From: Gammaproteobacteria bacterium
GTDB taxonomy: Bacteria; Pseudomonadota; Gammaproteobacteria; SZUA-229
Assembly (NCBI GenBank): GCA_029882355.1
Contig: JAOUKV010000012.1
Coordinates: forward strand, 1 to 64,000
Reading direction: 5' to 3'
Length of the DNA: 64,000 nt
The notes under the pieces were generated by a model. The model had not been told where the DNA came from, did no database searches, and saw only the letters and a list, made by a program, of their open reading frames with translations. Positions 19,564 through 29,600 of this stretch are shown here, in pieces (position 1 is the first letter of the stretch; each line of letters opens with the position of its first letter). Both the position numbers and the translations under genes were made by a program.

Positions 19564-20297
19564 GCACGCGCCTCATACATAGCCTGCTTATAAGCTACCA
19601 CTGACTGCTCCAGCCCCATAAACACAGCATCCGCAATAATTGCATGGCCGATATTCAACTCGCAGATAGCGTCCAACCCAGCAATTGCTTTAATATTTTG
19701 TAAATTCAAACCATGACCGGCATTAACCTGCAGCCCTATTTCATTGGCATAAATTACAGACTCTTTAATCTGTGCAAACAACTGCGCACGTTGCTCAGGC
19801 ATTTTTGCATCCGCATAATGTCCGGTATGAATTTCGATGACAGGTGCACCCGACTCCATTGCAGCATCTATTTGTTTTTTATCGGCGTCAATAAACAATG
19901 AAACTCTGATGCCCGCCCCAGCCAGTCGACTACAGGCATCCCGAACCGATGCCATATGCGAGACCACGTCCAAACCACCTTCCGTCGTCAATTCTTCACG
20001 GCTCTCCGGCACCAGACAGCAATCTTCCGGTTTGACATCCTCAGCGATCTTGATCATTTCATCAGTCACCGCCATTTCAAGATTCATTCGTGTCAACATT
20101 CGCGCTTTCAGATCATAAACATCTCTATCCTGAATATGGCGACGATCTTCGCGCAAATGCAGAGTAATACTATCTGCACCGGCCTGCTCTATTTGTAAGG
20201 CAGCATGTACTGGATCAGGGTAACGTGTTCCCCTCGCCTGCCGTAATGTCGCCACATGATCAATGTTCACACCCAATAAAATATTCTTTTGACTCAC
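19560..20297 (-). CDS. pdxJ: Pyridoxine 5'-phosphate synthase
   Basis: 245 residues, TIM barrel. It condenses 1-deoxyxylulose 5-phosphate with 3-amino-2-oxopropyl phosphate in vitamin B6 synthesis. Signatures: [18 protein letters not shown] at the N-terminus, [18 protein letters not shown] (substrate-binding His and Arg), the Glu of [11 protein letters not shown], and VNAGHGLN near the C-terminus. It is the first gene of the two-gene pdxJ-acpS unit. The spacer to the divergent cyclase gene is about 140 bases. Confidence 0.95.
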   Translation of the reverse strand: MSQKNILLGVNIDHVATLRQARGTRYPDPVHAALQIEQAGADSITLHLREDRRHIQDRDVYDLKARMLTRMNLEMAVTDEMIKIAEDVKPEDCCLVPESREELTTEGGLDVVSHMASVRDACSRLAGAGIRVSLFIDADKKQIDAAMESGAPVIEIHTGHYADAKMPEQRAQLFAQIKESVIYANEIGLQVNAGHGLNLQNIKAIAGLDAICELNIGHAIIADAVFMGLEQSVVAYKQAMYEARA

Positions 20298-20438
20298 TCA
20301 TCTACCCCCTTTAATCACATCGCGAATATTACATAAAATCAACCAGTAATGTCTGAGTTATAGCTTTCAGTGTCTATTTTTGCTATTTTCCACCTACCAA
20401 CAATAAAAATAGCGCAGGAAGCGCATTCAGGAAGAAAC

Positions 20439-22661
20439 ATGCGAGAAATTCAACGTTATATTCGATACGCTCTGGGCCTTGCCCTGACACTGATGTTTTT
20501 GCTGCACGTCGGTGATAAATATCCACTGACGGCACTGACGGTGTTAGAAAATCTTACCTATGACGCGCGCCTCAAATTCACCGTACCCAATAAGCAGGAT
20601 AATCAGGTCATCATCATTGATATCGATGAAAAGAGCCTTGGTGAAATTGGCCACTGGCCATGGAATCGTAACGTTATTGCAAACATGAATAACCAGCTAT
20701 TTGACCACTATAAAATTAAAGAAATTGGTTACGACATGGTGTTTGCAGAAGAAGATATCGATGCAGGCGGTAAGCTGCTGGATCAGATGTCACAAGGCCC
20801 TCTCAAAGGAGACAAGCTCTTTCAAAAAGAATATCAAAAAGTTAGAAGCACTCTGCAACGCGATGAGCTATTTGCAGAAAGTCTTCGTAACAGGAAAACC
20901 ATCATGGGTGTTGTCTTTCTCAATGATGAAACTTCGGTAGCCAAAGGCAGCCTGCCAAAACCAGTGGCACATCTTGGTGACAGTATGAGGGGACGCATAG
21001 ATTTCTTCACACCTAAGGCCTATACCTCGAATCTTAAAATATTGCAGGATAGTGCCTTTGCAGGCGGTTTTTTTGATAACCCTGCACTTGATGATGATGG
21101 TGTCTTCCGACGTGTTCCCCTCCTGCAGGAGCACAATGGCCAGCTACACGAATCACTTGCCTTAGCACTGGCACGCACCGCCATTGGCTCACCCCAAATT
21201 GAACTCATCGTCGAGACCAATCCCGAAAATAACAATGAACTTTTGCTCGAATGGGTCAAAATTGGTGACCTACATATCCCTGTCGATGACAGAGGTAATG
21301 CACTCGTTCCCTATATTGGCAAGCAAAGAAGTTTTGACTATATCTCTGCTGCTGATGTAATCAATAAAACTGCCGACATCAATCGTCTCAAGGACAAAAT
21401 TGCACTTTTTGGTACTTCTGCACCCGGTTTACTGGACTTACGTACCACGCCGCTTGAGACATCCTTTCCTGGTGTTGAAATTCATGCCAATATCATTCAG
21501 GGCATTCTTGATCAACGTATCATGCAGAAACCTGGTTACACCATGGGTTTCGAATTTATACTGCTCGTCATATTAGGTTTATCTCTCACCGTCCTGTTAC
21601 CCAGGCTTTCAGCCACCTGGGGCGTGGTCGTTTCATTCTCTGTAGTCAGCCTGATTGTCGCCACTAACTTGTTTGCCTGGACCCAGCACAATACGGTGCT
21701 ACCCCTGGCCACACCTGTATTACTGACCGTTGTGTTGTTTACCCTGCAAATGATTTACGGATTTTTCATCGAATCACGAGGCAAGCGACATCTAGCACAC
21801 CTGTTCGGGCAATACGTACCACCCGATCTGGTCAATGAAATGAGTAAAAAAATGGAAGAGATCAATCTCGATGGTGAAATCAAAAATATGACGGTGCTCT
21901 TCTCCGATGTGCGTAATTTCACCACCATCTCGGAGAATACAGAACCTAAAGAACTCACCGAACTCATCAACGGCTTTTTGACACCGATTACCGAAATCAT
22001 CCATCACCAACGCGGTACCATCGACAAATACATGGGAGATGCCGTTATGGCCTTCTGGGGAGCGCCTCTAGATGATGATCAACATGCTCTACATGCAATG
22101 AATGCTGCCATGTTGATGACCGAACGCATGCACAACCTCAGGCAGGAATTCGCTGCCCGTGGCTGGCCTGAAATCAGGGTGGGTGTCGGCGTAAACACCG
22201 GTGATATGAACGTCGGCAACAAAGGCTCAGAATTCCGGGTTGATTACACCGTTCTGGGCGATGCGGTGAATCTCGGCTCACGACTGGAAGGTCTAACCAA
22301 AATTTACGGTGTCGATATCATCGTCGGTGAAGCCACCAAATACGCCGTACCTGAATATGAATACCGTGAACTTGATCTGGTTAAAGTCAAAGGCAAAGAT
22401 GAGCCTATTGCTATCTATGAACCCATCGGCCTGGTGGAAAATGTCGACAAATCAATTCGTCAGGATCTGAAACGCTTCAACATCGGCCTTAAACATTACC
22501 GGTCACAACATTGGGATGAAGCCGAACGGGAAATTTTTGCACTTAGCTCACTCGATAAAGATCGTAAAATTTATCAGATCTATCTCGATAGAATCATGCA
22601 GCATCGAAAAAATCCACCAGCAGCAGACTGGGATGGTTCCTTCACATTCACCAGCAAATAA
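20439..22661 (+). CDS. CHASE2-domain class III adenylate/guanylate cyclase
   Basis: About 740 residues from ATG 20439. An AGGAAG lies 5 bases upstream, and the frame's earlier start at 20370 lacks one. Layout: one N-terminal helix (about 10-28), an extracytoplasmic CHASE2 sensor (about 35-345), three hydrophobic helices (about 350-430), then a class III catalytic domain (about 475-655). Metal-binding aspartates are in TVLFSDVRNFT and in YMGDAVMAFWG. VGVGVNTGDMNVGN and DYTVLGDAVNLGSRLE complete the site. It probably makes cAMP, but cGMP cannot be excluded. The adjacent HD hydrolase gene suggests paired synthesis and breakdown. The sensor type is shared with the kinase at 6800. Confidence 0.93.
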   Translation: MREIQRYIRYALGLALTLMFLLHVGDKYPLTALTVLENLTYDARLKFTVPNKQDNQVIIIDIDEKSLGEIGHWPWNRNVIANMNNQLFDHYKIKEIGYDMVFAEEDIDAGGKLLDQMSQGPLKGDKLFQKEYQKVRSTLQRDELFAESLRNRKTIMGVVFLNDETSVAKGSLPKPVAHLGDSMRGRIDFFTPKAYTSNLKILQDSAFAGGFFDNPALDDDGVFRRVPLLQEHNGQLHESLALALARTAIGSPQIELIVETNPENNNELLLEWVKIGDLHIPVDDRGNALVPYIGKQRSFDYISAADVINKTADINRLKDKIALFGTSAPGLLDLRTTPLETSFPGVEIHANIIQGILDQRIMQKPGYTMGFEFILLVILGLSLTVLLPRLSATWGVVVSFSVVSLIVATNLFAWTQHNTVLPLATPVLLTVVLFTLQMIYGFFIESRGKRHLAHLFGQYVPPDLVNEMSKKMEEINLDGEIKNMTVLFSDVRNFTTISENTEPKELTELINGFLTPITEIIHHQRGTIDKYMGDAVMAFWGAPLDDDQHALHAMNAAMLMTERMHNLRQEFAARGWPEIRVGVGVNTGDMNVGNKGSEFRVDYTVLGDAVNLGSRLEGLTKIYGVDIIVGEATKYAVPEYEYRELDLVKVKGKDEPIAIYEPIGLVENVDKSIRQDLKRFNIGLKHYRSQHWDEAEREIFALSSLDKDRKIYQIYLDRIMQHRKNPPAADWDGSFTFTSK

Positions 22662-22720
22662 ACCATATTTCAGCTATAACTACCCTTAAATAAGAAAAAA
22701 TGGCTGGATAATTGCGCGAC

Positions 22721-23722
22721 ATGACCGAAAGACGATCACAATACGATATCAGCAATACTATCGATATCTCGGATACCTATCAGGTACAGCAAGCTGTACT
22801 TGATGTTTTTGCTGACGTCTATCCGACGTTTAATCGTCAAACACTCCAGAGAGCATTTGAAGACTGCAATCAGCTGTTTGATGGTGAACACCCAGACTAC
22901 CTGCCCTGCGACACCCTCTATCACGACAAACAGCACACAATGGATATGACGCTTGCTCTATCGCGTCTAATCAATGGTCATGACCGGAGCGTGGCAGAAA
23001 GTGAACGTATTGGTCCTGACAGAGCCATGCTCGGCATTATCACTGCCCTGTATCACGATTCAGGCTACATGCGCCGCAAATATGATCGCAAACATCATAA
23101 CGGTGCCGAGTACACGCTCACGCACGTCAGTCGAAGCGCCGAATATCTGAAGCGCTACTTTCATAAAATTGACATGGGAGAACTCGCGCAACATTCAGCC
23201 AACATGGTTCACTACACCGGCCTGGAGGTCTCCCCGGCACAGATAACACTACCAGACGAAAAAACCCATAAGGTCGGCCATATGCTGGGCACATCAGATC
23301 TCATAGCCCAAATGTCAGATCGTTGCTATCTGGAAAAATGTTATCAGCGCCTCTACATCGAATTTGTACTTGCCGGCATTGCCGTACAGATTGATAAACA
23401 AGGTAAAGAACATATTATTTATGATTCAGCCGAAGATCTGTTAAGAAAAACACCGAGCTTTTTCGAACACGAAATTAAAATTCGTCTCGACAAACTGTTC
23501 AACAAAGTTTATGAATACGAAACCGCATATTTCAAGGGAGAGTTTAGCTATATACAAGGGATAAATAAAAACCTGGAGCTGCTGCAAAAAATCCTGGCGA
23601 CTAACAACTTCGAAATACTGAACAGAAAACCACCGGAAAACTACGGTACAGAAAATTTTCCGGGGCTGGAAGAATACCTGAATCAGTATCCTCAACAAAA
23701 GGCACGGTTCAAAGCAAAATAA
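22721..23722 (+). CDS. HD-domain metal-dependent hydrolase, candidate cyclic-nucleotide phosphodiesterase
   Basis: 333 residues from ATG 22721; a TTG at 22712 is possible, and neither has a strong ribosome site. The catalytic region starts with LYHDKQHTMDM (H68, H72, D75) and continues with the HD pair H112-D113 in ALYHDSGY, then KHHNGAEYTLTH. The first block closely parallels the YHNxxHxxDV block of class I phosphodiesterases, and H...HD...D metal ligation is typical of the HD superfamily. It has no signal peptide or membrane segment. It lies about 60 bases behind the CHASE2 cyclase on the same strand. A role in degrading the cyclase product is my inference; a different phosphoester substrate is possible. 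Confidence 0.65.
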   Translation: MTERRSQYDISNTIDISDTYQVQQAVLDVFADVYPTFNRQTLQRAFEDCNQLFDGEHPDYLPCDTLYHDKQHTMDMTLALSRLINGHDRSVAESERIGPDRAMLGIITALYHDSGYMRRKYDRKHHNGAEYTLTHVSRSAEYLKRYFHKIDMGELAQHSANMVHYTGLEVSPAQITLPDEKTHKVGHMLGTSDLIAQMSDRCYLEKCYQRLYIEFVLAGIAVQIDKQGKEHIIYDSAEDLLRKTPSFFEHEIKIRLDKLFNKVYEYETAYFKGEFSYIQGINKNLELLQKILATNNFEILNRKPPENYGTENFPGLEEYLNQYPQQKARFKAK

Positions 23723-23735
23723 AAAATAGGAACAA

Positions 23736-25703
23736 TTACTTTTTCTTAATTAAATTAAGGTATTCATCCTCAGTCAACACCTTAACGCCCTTTGCCTCTG
23801 CCGCTGCTATTTTAGTCATACCCACTTTTTCACCAGTGACAAGATAATCTGTTTTACCGGTTACAGAACTAGCCACTTTCGCACCCAGTTTTTTTGCTTC
23901 AGCCTGCATTTCTGGTCGTTTGCCATGAAGCATCGAACCAGTAAATACAATTTGTTTGCCCGCAACAGGACTTAGCAAACCAGATTCTTTTAGCTCTGTT
24001 ATTAGCGGTGTTTTTTCCAAATTAAAACCCAGTTCATATATCTTAAAAAACTGATCTCTAATTTTTTGCAAACCTTCGGTTATCTGCCTGGCCGTTATTT
24101 CAGCAAAGCCATCTATAATCACAAAATCATCAACCTTCAAATCAAAAATAGATTCAATATTGTGATGTTGTAAAAGTTTTTCCGCGACACCCAAACCCAG
24201 ACGATTGACTCCAAACGCAGCCAAAAAACGCCAATCTTCTATTTTTACTTTTCGACTGTTAGACAATGCTTCAATTAGATTTTTAACTGTCTTTTCTTTG
24301 TAACCTATATCAGCTAATTTCTCAGGATGCTTTTCTAATTGATAAACATCATAAACGCTTGAGATACCGTGTTCATTCAATATAGATATAGTCGCCGCAC
24401 CAAAACCATCATTATTACCCAGAGTATCAAAGAAATGGATAATGGTTTTTTCAATCTGATCTTTACAGGCAGTAGAATTTAGACAAAACAAATTATCATC
24501 TACCCACTCAAGCTTTGAGTGACAGGAAGGACATTCAATTGGATATTCTGGTGTAACTGGCTCAATAACTTCTTCTATCTTAGGTATAACCAGACCTGAG
24601 CGTACCAGACGGATAACAGCACCTTTACCAATACCTTTATCTCTCACCATGCCATAATTATGCGCTGTAGCCCGACTAATTTCCGCACCTGAAAGCTTTG
24701 TCGGCTCAAACTGAGCAACTGGCGTAACCTTGCCATTTCTTGACGTTTGCGGTTTGACGGAAACAACAACCACTTCTGCGGCTTCATCGTTAGACTTTAG
24801 CGCAATCTGCCAACGATGATGATGATTGGTTGCGCCCATGTATTTTTTTAATTCATCATCGGTGATTTCAAAAATCACACCATCAACATCATAATCAACA
24901 GAATTCCAGATTTCCTCGACCACGTCATCGTAGTCATCCATCAATTCAACCGCCAAACCTGACCATGAAGGCAGTGAAGCAAAAGGAAAAAATACTGCTG
25001 CTTTATCCCTAATGGCTTTGGCGGCGTGTTCTTCCAGTTCCTTTTCCTTGACCACACTCGCCTGAAAGTTTCTGGTATTTTCAAAATAGGGAGAAAGATG
25101 CTCTGAAAAATATTTTTTTGAAACAACGATTTCACCCGCGCCAAGACCACGAGTACCGTTACCTGCAACCGTTAAACCGCGCTCGAAAACACGACTGATA
25201 TCAGTTCCACGCTTACCATCACCGCGTGTATAAAATTTTTCACCATCATCATAAGCAGCAAAGCCGTCCAGTTTTGGCGTTAACCTAAACACTAAATCAT
25301 CAAAGTTTTTACCGATATCGTCGGCGGCCTTTCTGACTCTATTTATCCAGTTTTTTATACCTTCATCATCGTAAGTCTTATCGGTAGATAACATACGAGC
25401 AGGTAACTCGACCGTTTTTCCTTCAAAGCCAGCTTCCGGTTCAACAGCATGTAGAAAAGGGTGATCTGGTTCCCGATTCTTTAATTCGGCTAAAAATATA
25501 AAATCATATCCATCATCACTGACAATCTGGTCACCGCCACGATACAAGGCATTAGCCACTGTCAAAAAATCAACCAGCTCGGCAGTATCAAGTGATTTAA
25601 CATCCAGAATATTATTTGCGATATTTAAGATGCGTTGCTGTTGATGATCACTTAGAACCACATTTGAACGTTCTAAAATTTCTTTTTGATTTTTAGTAAA
25701 CAT
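23736..25703 (-). CDS. Divergent NAD-dependent DNA ligase (LigA-like)
   Basis: 655 residues. The LigA domain order is kept: Ia-like N-terminus, adenylation domain with catalytic K144 in KLDG and RGDG at 160-163, OB fold (GKVTPVAQFEPTKLSG), four-Cys zinc finger (CPSC ... CLNSTAC, about 400-425), helix-hairpin-helix repeats, and a C-terminal BRCT domain (about 575-655). However, the usual Glu two residues before the catalytic Lys is Thr (LTPKLDG), the SPTQxVG block is absent, and the NPRNAAAGSLRQ block reads NTRNFQASVVKEKE. It occupies the usual ligA position after smc and zipA. It may be the main ligase or a specialised paralogue. Confidence 0.8.
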   Translation of the reverse strand: MFTKNQKEILERSNVVLSDHQQQRILNIANNILDVKSLDTAELVDFLTVANALYRGGDQIVSDDGYDFIFLAELKNREPDHPFLHAVEPEAGFEGKTVELPARMLSTDKTYDDEGIKNWINRVRKAADDIGKNFDDLVFRLTPKLDGFAAYDDGEKFYTRGDGKRGTDISRVFERGLTVAGNGTRGLGAGEIVVSKKYFSEHLSPYFENTRNFQASVVKEKELEEHAAKAIRDKAAVFFPFASLPSWSGLAVELMDDYDDVVEEIWNSVDYDVDGVIFEITDDELKKYMGATNHHHRWQIALKSNDEAAEVVVVSVKPQTSRNGKVTPVAQFEPTKLSGAEISRATAHNYGMVRDKGIGKGAVIRLVRSGLVIPKIEEVIEPVTPEYPIECPSCHSKLEWVDDNLFCLNSTACKDQIEKTIIHFFDTLGNNDGFGAATISILNEHGISSVYDVYQLEKHPEKLADIGYKEKTVKNLIEALSNSRKVKIEDWRFLAAFGVNRLGLGVAEKLLQHHNIESIFDLKVDDFVIIDGFAEITARQITEGLQKIRDQFFKIYELGFNLEKTPLITELKESGLLSPVAGKQIVFTGSMLHGKRPEMQAEAKKLGAKVASSVTGKTDYLVTGEKVGMTKIAAAEAKGVKVLTEDEYLNLIKKK

Positions 25704-25764
25704 AACTCAACTTGATCCGGCAGATAACGAGATATAGAAGACTATTTCTTAATGCTTATGAAAA

Positions 25765-26592
25765 TTATTGACTTTCTTTCTCTGAAATCAGATTTCGATA
25801 ATACTCTGCATCAGCCTGAGTAATAGGTTGACGATTTTGGTTGCACAGACTGGCGCCCAGCATTTCTGACATATGATATGCACTGCGCAACATTTCGTCA
25901 AAATCATCCGCAGGGTGCGTCAAATTGGACAACTGCATAAACACCGTCAATCCAGAAGTGGTCATTTCGTGAATAGTATCAGGGTCAAAATTTCCCGGCT
26001 CATTCATATTGGCCAAACTAAAAATAGTTTGGCCATTACCATCCTGACGATGAAAAATATTCATACTGCCAAAAACAAAACCATTGGCTTGCGCAACACT
26101 ATTTATTTTTTCGCCCGAAAGCAAGTTAGAGGACTTTGCCATGATATATAAAACGATGATATCAACACTAGAGCTAGCCTTTTGCGGGGAACCTGTATCC
26201 ATACTTTCAATTTCTACTTGCTCAACTAATGGCTCCTCAACCTCTTCCGTCAGCACAAACAAATCATCACTCGTGACTAATTCAGGCTCCAGATTATCTT
26301 CTTCCTGAAACTCATATGACTCAAACATTCTTTCTGAATCATGCAACGAGACCTGATCATCAGACAAGTCATCGTCATAATCATCAATATAATTCTCGCT
26401 TGCAACCACGCGCACCTCGCCAACACCCTCGTCAAGATCATCCCAGTCTCGCGCGCTGAACTCTGGTAGCTCATCTTTGGTATCAAGCAGATCAGAGTTA
26501 TTATTGTGGCGATGGCGTTGACGCCCGGCAAAATAAATAGCGAGAATAAAGAAGATTCCAGCGGCAAGTAATATCCAGCGCAGGTTATCCAT
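25765..26592 (-). CDS. zipA: Cell division protein ZipA
   Basis: 275 residues. A single N-terminal membrane helix (about 5-22, DNLRWILLAAGIFFILAIYF) is followed by a basic stop-transfer, an acidic unstructured linker rich in Asp and Glu (about 35-140), and the C-terminal FtsZ-binding domain (about 145-270: VDIIVLYIMAKS, NGFVFGSMNIFHR, MNEPGNFD). ZipA anchors FtsZ to the inner membrane at the division site. The gene sits between smc and the ligase gene in the order known from gammaproteobacteria. Confidence 0.9.
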   Translation of the reverse strand: MDNLRWILLAAGIFFILAIYFAGRQRHRHNNNSDLLDTKDELPEFSARDWDDLDEGVGEVRVVASENYIDDYDDDLSDDQVSLHDSERMFESYEFQEEDNLEPELVTSDDLFVLTEEVEEPLVEQVEIESMDTGSPQKASSSVDIIVLYIMAKSSNLLSGEKINSVAQANGFVFGSMNIFHRQDGNGQTIFSLANMNEPGNFDPDTIHEMTTSGLTVFMQLSNLTHPADDFDEMLRSAYHMSEMLGASLCNQNRQPITQADAEYYRNLISEKESQ

Positions 26593-26603
26593 TAGCGTAC
26601 GAC

Positions 26604-29600
26604 TTAAACAGCTGCCAGCGTTGCAGCTTCAGCAACATCAACAGAAACTAATCGGGATACACCTGCCTCACGCATGGTCACACCACTGAGATGCTCAGAG
26701 ATTTCCATAGTGGTCTTGTTGTGCGTAATATAAATGAACTGTATCTGATCAGACATTTCCTTCACCAACTGACTAAATCGGCCTACATTGGCTTCATCCA
26801 GTGGTGCATCAACCTCATCCAGCATACAGAAAGGTGCGGGATTAAGTTCAAAAATAGCGAACACCAGCGCAACCGCGGTCAATGCTTTCTCACCACCCGA
26901 CATCAGATGAATATTAGAAATACGTTTACCTGGAGGCTTGGCCATCACGGTAACACCCGTATTCAATAAATCATCACCGGTCAATTCAAGATAGGCAATA
27001 CCACCACCAAATAAACGCGGGAACATTTCTTTGAGTCGGCTGTTGACGTGGTCATAAGTATCTTTAAAGCGGGTACGTGTTTCACGATCAATTTTAGCAA
27101 TCGCTTCTTCCAGTATTTCCAGAGCTGAAACAACATCCTTATGCTGCTCATCCAGATACTCTTTACGCTTCAGTTGTTCCTGATACTCATCAATCGCCGC
27201 CAGATTAATCGGACCTAATCTTGAGATACGCGCACCGATAGCCTGCAGCTTCTGTTCCCATGCATGACTATTAGCACCCTCTTCCATCGCTTCTAATAAA
27301 GTCTCAACATCGCGATCCATTTCTGTTAATTGTTCGAGAGCAGTCTTACTGCGCACACGAACTTCCTGGCTATCGAGTTTCATTTTTTCTAGTTGACTAC
27401 GAACATCCTGGCTACGTCTTTCATGTTCGGAACGCTGCTGCTCAAAACTTCTCAATTGTTGCGCAATGGCATCGACCTTACGACGTGCATCAGTCAGCAC
27501 CTGCTCAGTTTCAAGACGCTTCTCTAACAACACTTTCAGTTCTATTTCTAATTCTTCAACCGGCTTATCAGTTTGTGAAAGCGCTGCCTGCAATTCCTGC
27601 TTGCGTTGAATCTGATACTGCTGCGCTTTTTCCATGCGCTCTATATTCTGTTCCAGGCTTTGCTTGCGAGTATTAAAGCCTTCGATTCTAATCGCCAGTT
27701 CATGTGCTTTATCACGCTGCTGCTGAAGTTCGCTACGATTTTGTTGCAGCTGAGCCAGCAAGACTTCACGCTGGCCTTCCTGCTGATCACGCTCGCTACC
27801 AATCGTTTCAATCTGCTGCAAGGACTCATTACGACTTAACGTCGCTTTTTCAATGTCTGCATTTTCATTGGCTAGTAACTGTTCAATTTCAGCCTTTTCC
27901 GCATCAAGATTCTGACCACGATTGCTGATGTGTTCTTTACGTGTTTGACGTGCACTGATCTGTGTTTTCAGCTGATTCATTTGTCCATGAACCGCATTCA
28001 AAGATACCTGCAGTTCTTCACGTTGCCTTTCTTTTGTCTGCAAGTTTTCGCGCTTATCGATCAACTCATCATTCAAGGCAGCGGCTTGTTGTTCCAGTTC
28101 TTGCAAGCGTTCCTGTAATTCGCGAATCTCAGTTTCACGCGCCAGTACACCCTGTCGTGCATCCTTATCATTACTAATACGTAACCAGTGCTTACCAATC
28201 CAGACACCATCGCGGGTAACAATGCTTTCGCTATCAACCAATGAACCTCGCATTTGCAAAGCGGCATCCAGAGTCTCAGCAAAACGAATACCATGTATGA
28301 ACTGATCCAGTTCAACCGATGACTGTACTTTTTCCTGTAAATAACCCGACGTACCACTTGCCGCAGAGTTTGAAGACTGCGTTTCTATCAAAGAGAGGTT
28401 ACTTTTTTCCAGATCAGAAAGCGTGGAACACAGACTATCAATCTGATCAACACAAATCGCTTCAAGGGTATCACCCAGTACAGTTTCAACCGCGGTTTCC
28501 CAACCAGCATCCACTTTCAATTTTTCTGCGAAACGCGCCTGACTCGCTAAACCCTGACGATCCAACCACTGATTTACTGCCTTATCGGTTTTACCCAGAG
28601 CAGACTGCTGCAAGGCCTCCAGTGAAGACAACCGTCCCTGGGCGTCATGAATACCACGACGATGTTCGGCGGACTTCTGTTCAGTAACAACAATTCTTTC
28701 ACGCGTTTCTCGAATCGATGACAAGGCGGCAGATAACTGTTCTTCCTGAGCTGTTTTCTGCTGCTCAACTTCATTCAACTTTGCCTGAAACTCAGCTATC
28801 TGACCTTCAATATCTTCACCACTTAAGGCCTGCTGCTCAACATCAATACGTTGTAAACGTTGATCCAGCTGCCCAACATGACGATCCAGCTGTTCCATGC
28901 GTGAACGTTCAACCTGTGCTTTTTGACTGGCTTCAGAATATTGACGATTAATCTCATCCCAGGAAGACTGCCAGTTCTGCATAGCTTCTTCTGAACTCTT
29001 AAAACGTTCTGCTATCGACTGCTCCTCCGCTTTCAGTGCTGCCAGCGCAGGTTGATCAGCACTTAACTGTGAGCTTACTTCTTCAATCGCATTGCGATCA
29101 CTTTGCAAGGTTGTCGTCGCCTCAATCAGTGCAGTTTCAACCTGCTCAAGATCGGTCTTCTGGCGCTGCTGCAAATCCTGTTGATGCTTGATGCTCTGCT
29201 CAACGCGAGAAATATCGCTACCTAAACTGTAGAACTCAGCCTGCACCTTATTGAGCGCATCATTTGATTCAGTATGTAACTGACGATCTTCTTCGATTTT
29301 GGATTCTGCTGCACGCTGCTCAGCAATAATCTGTTCCAGTTTGGTTTCAGTTTCTGCAATAGCCTTATCGCGCATATCCAGATTCTTCTTCAAATCGCGC
29401 CAGTTAAGCGCCAGCATTTCAGCTTTTACCTGGCGTTCTTCAGTTTTGTATTCTTTATAACGTTCAGCAGAACGGCTCTGGCGTTGCAAATGTGATAACT
29501 GCTTATCAATTTCTTCACGCAGATCATCCAGTCGATCCAGATTATCGCGAGTATGTCGAATTCGATTTTCAGTTTCACGACGACGCTCTTTGTATTTAGA

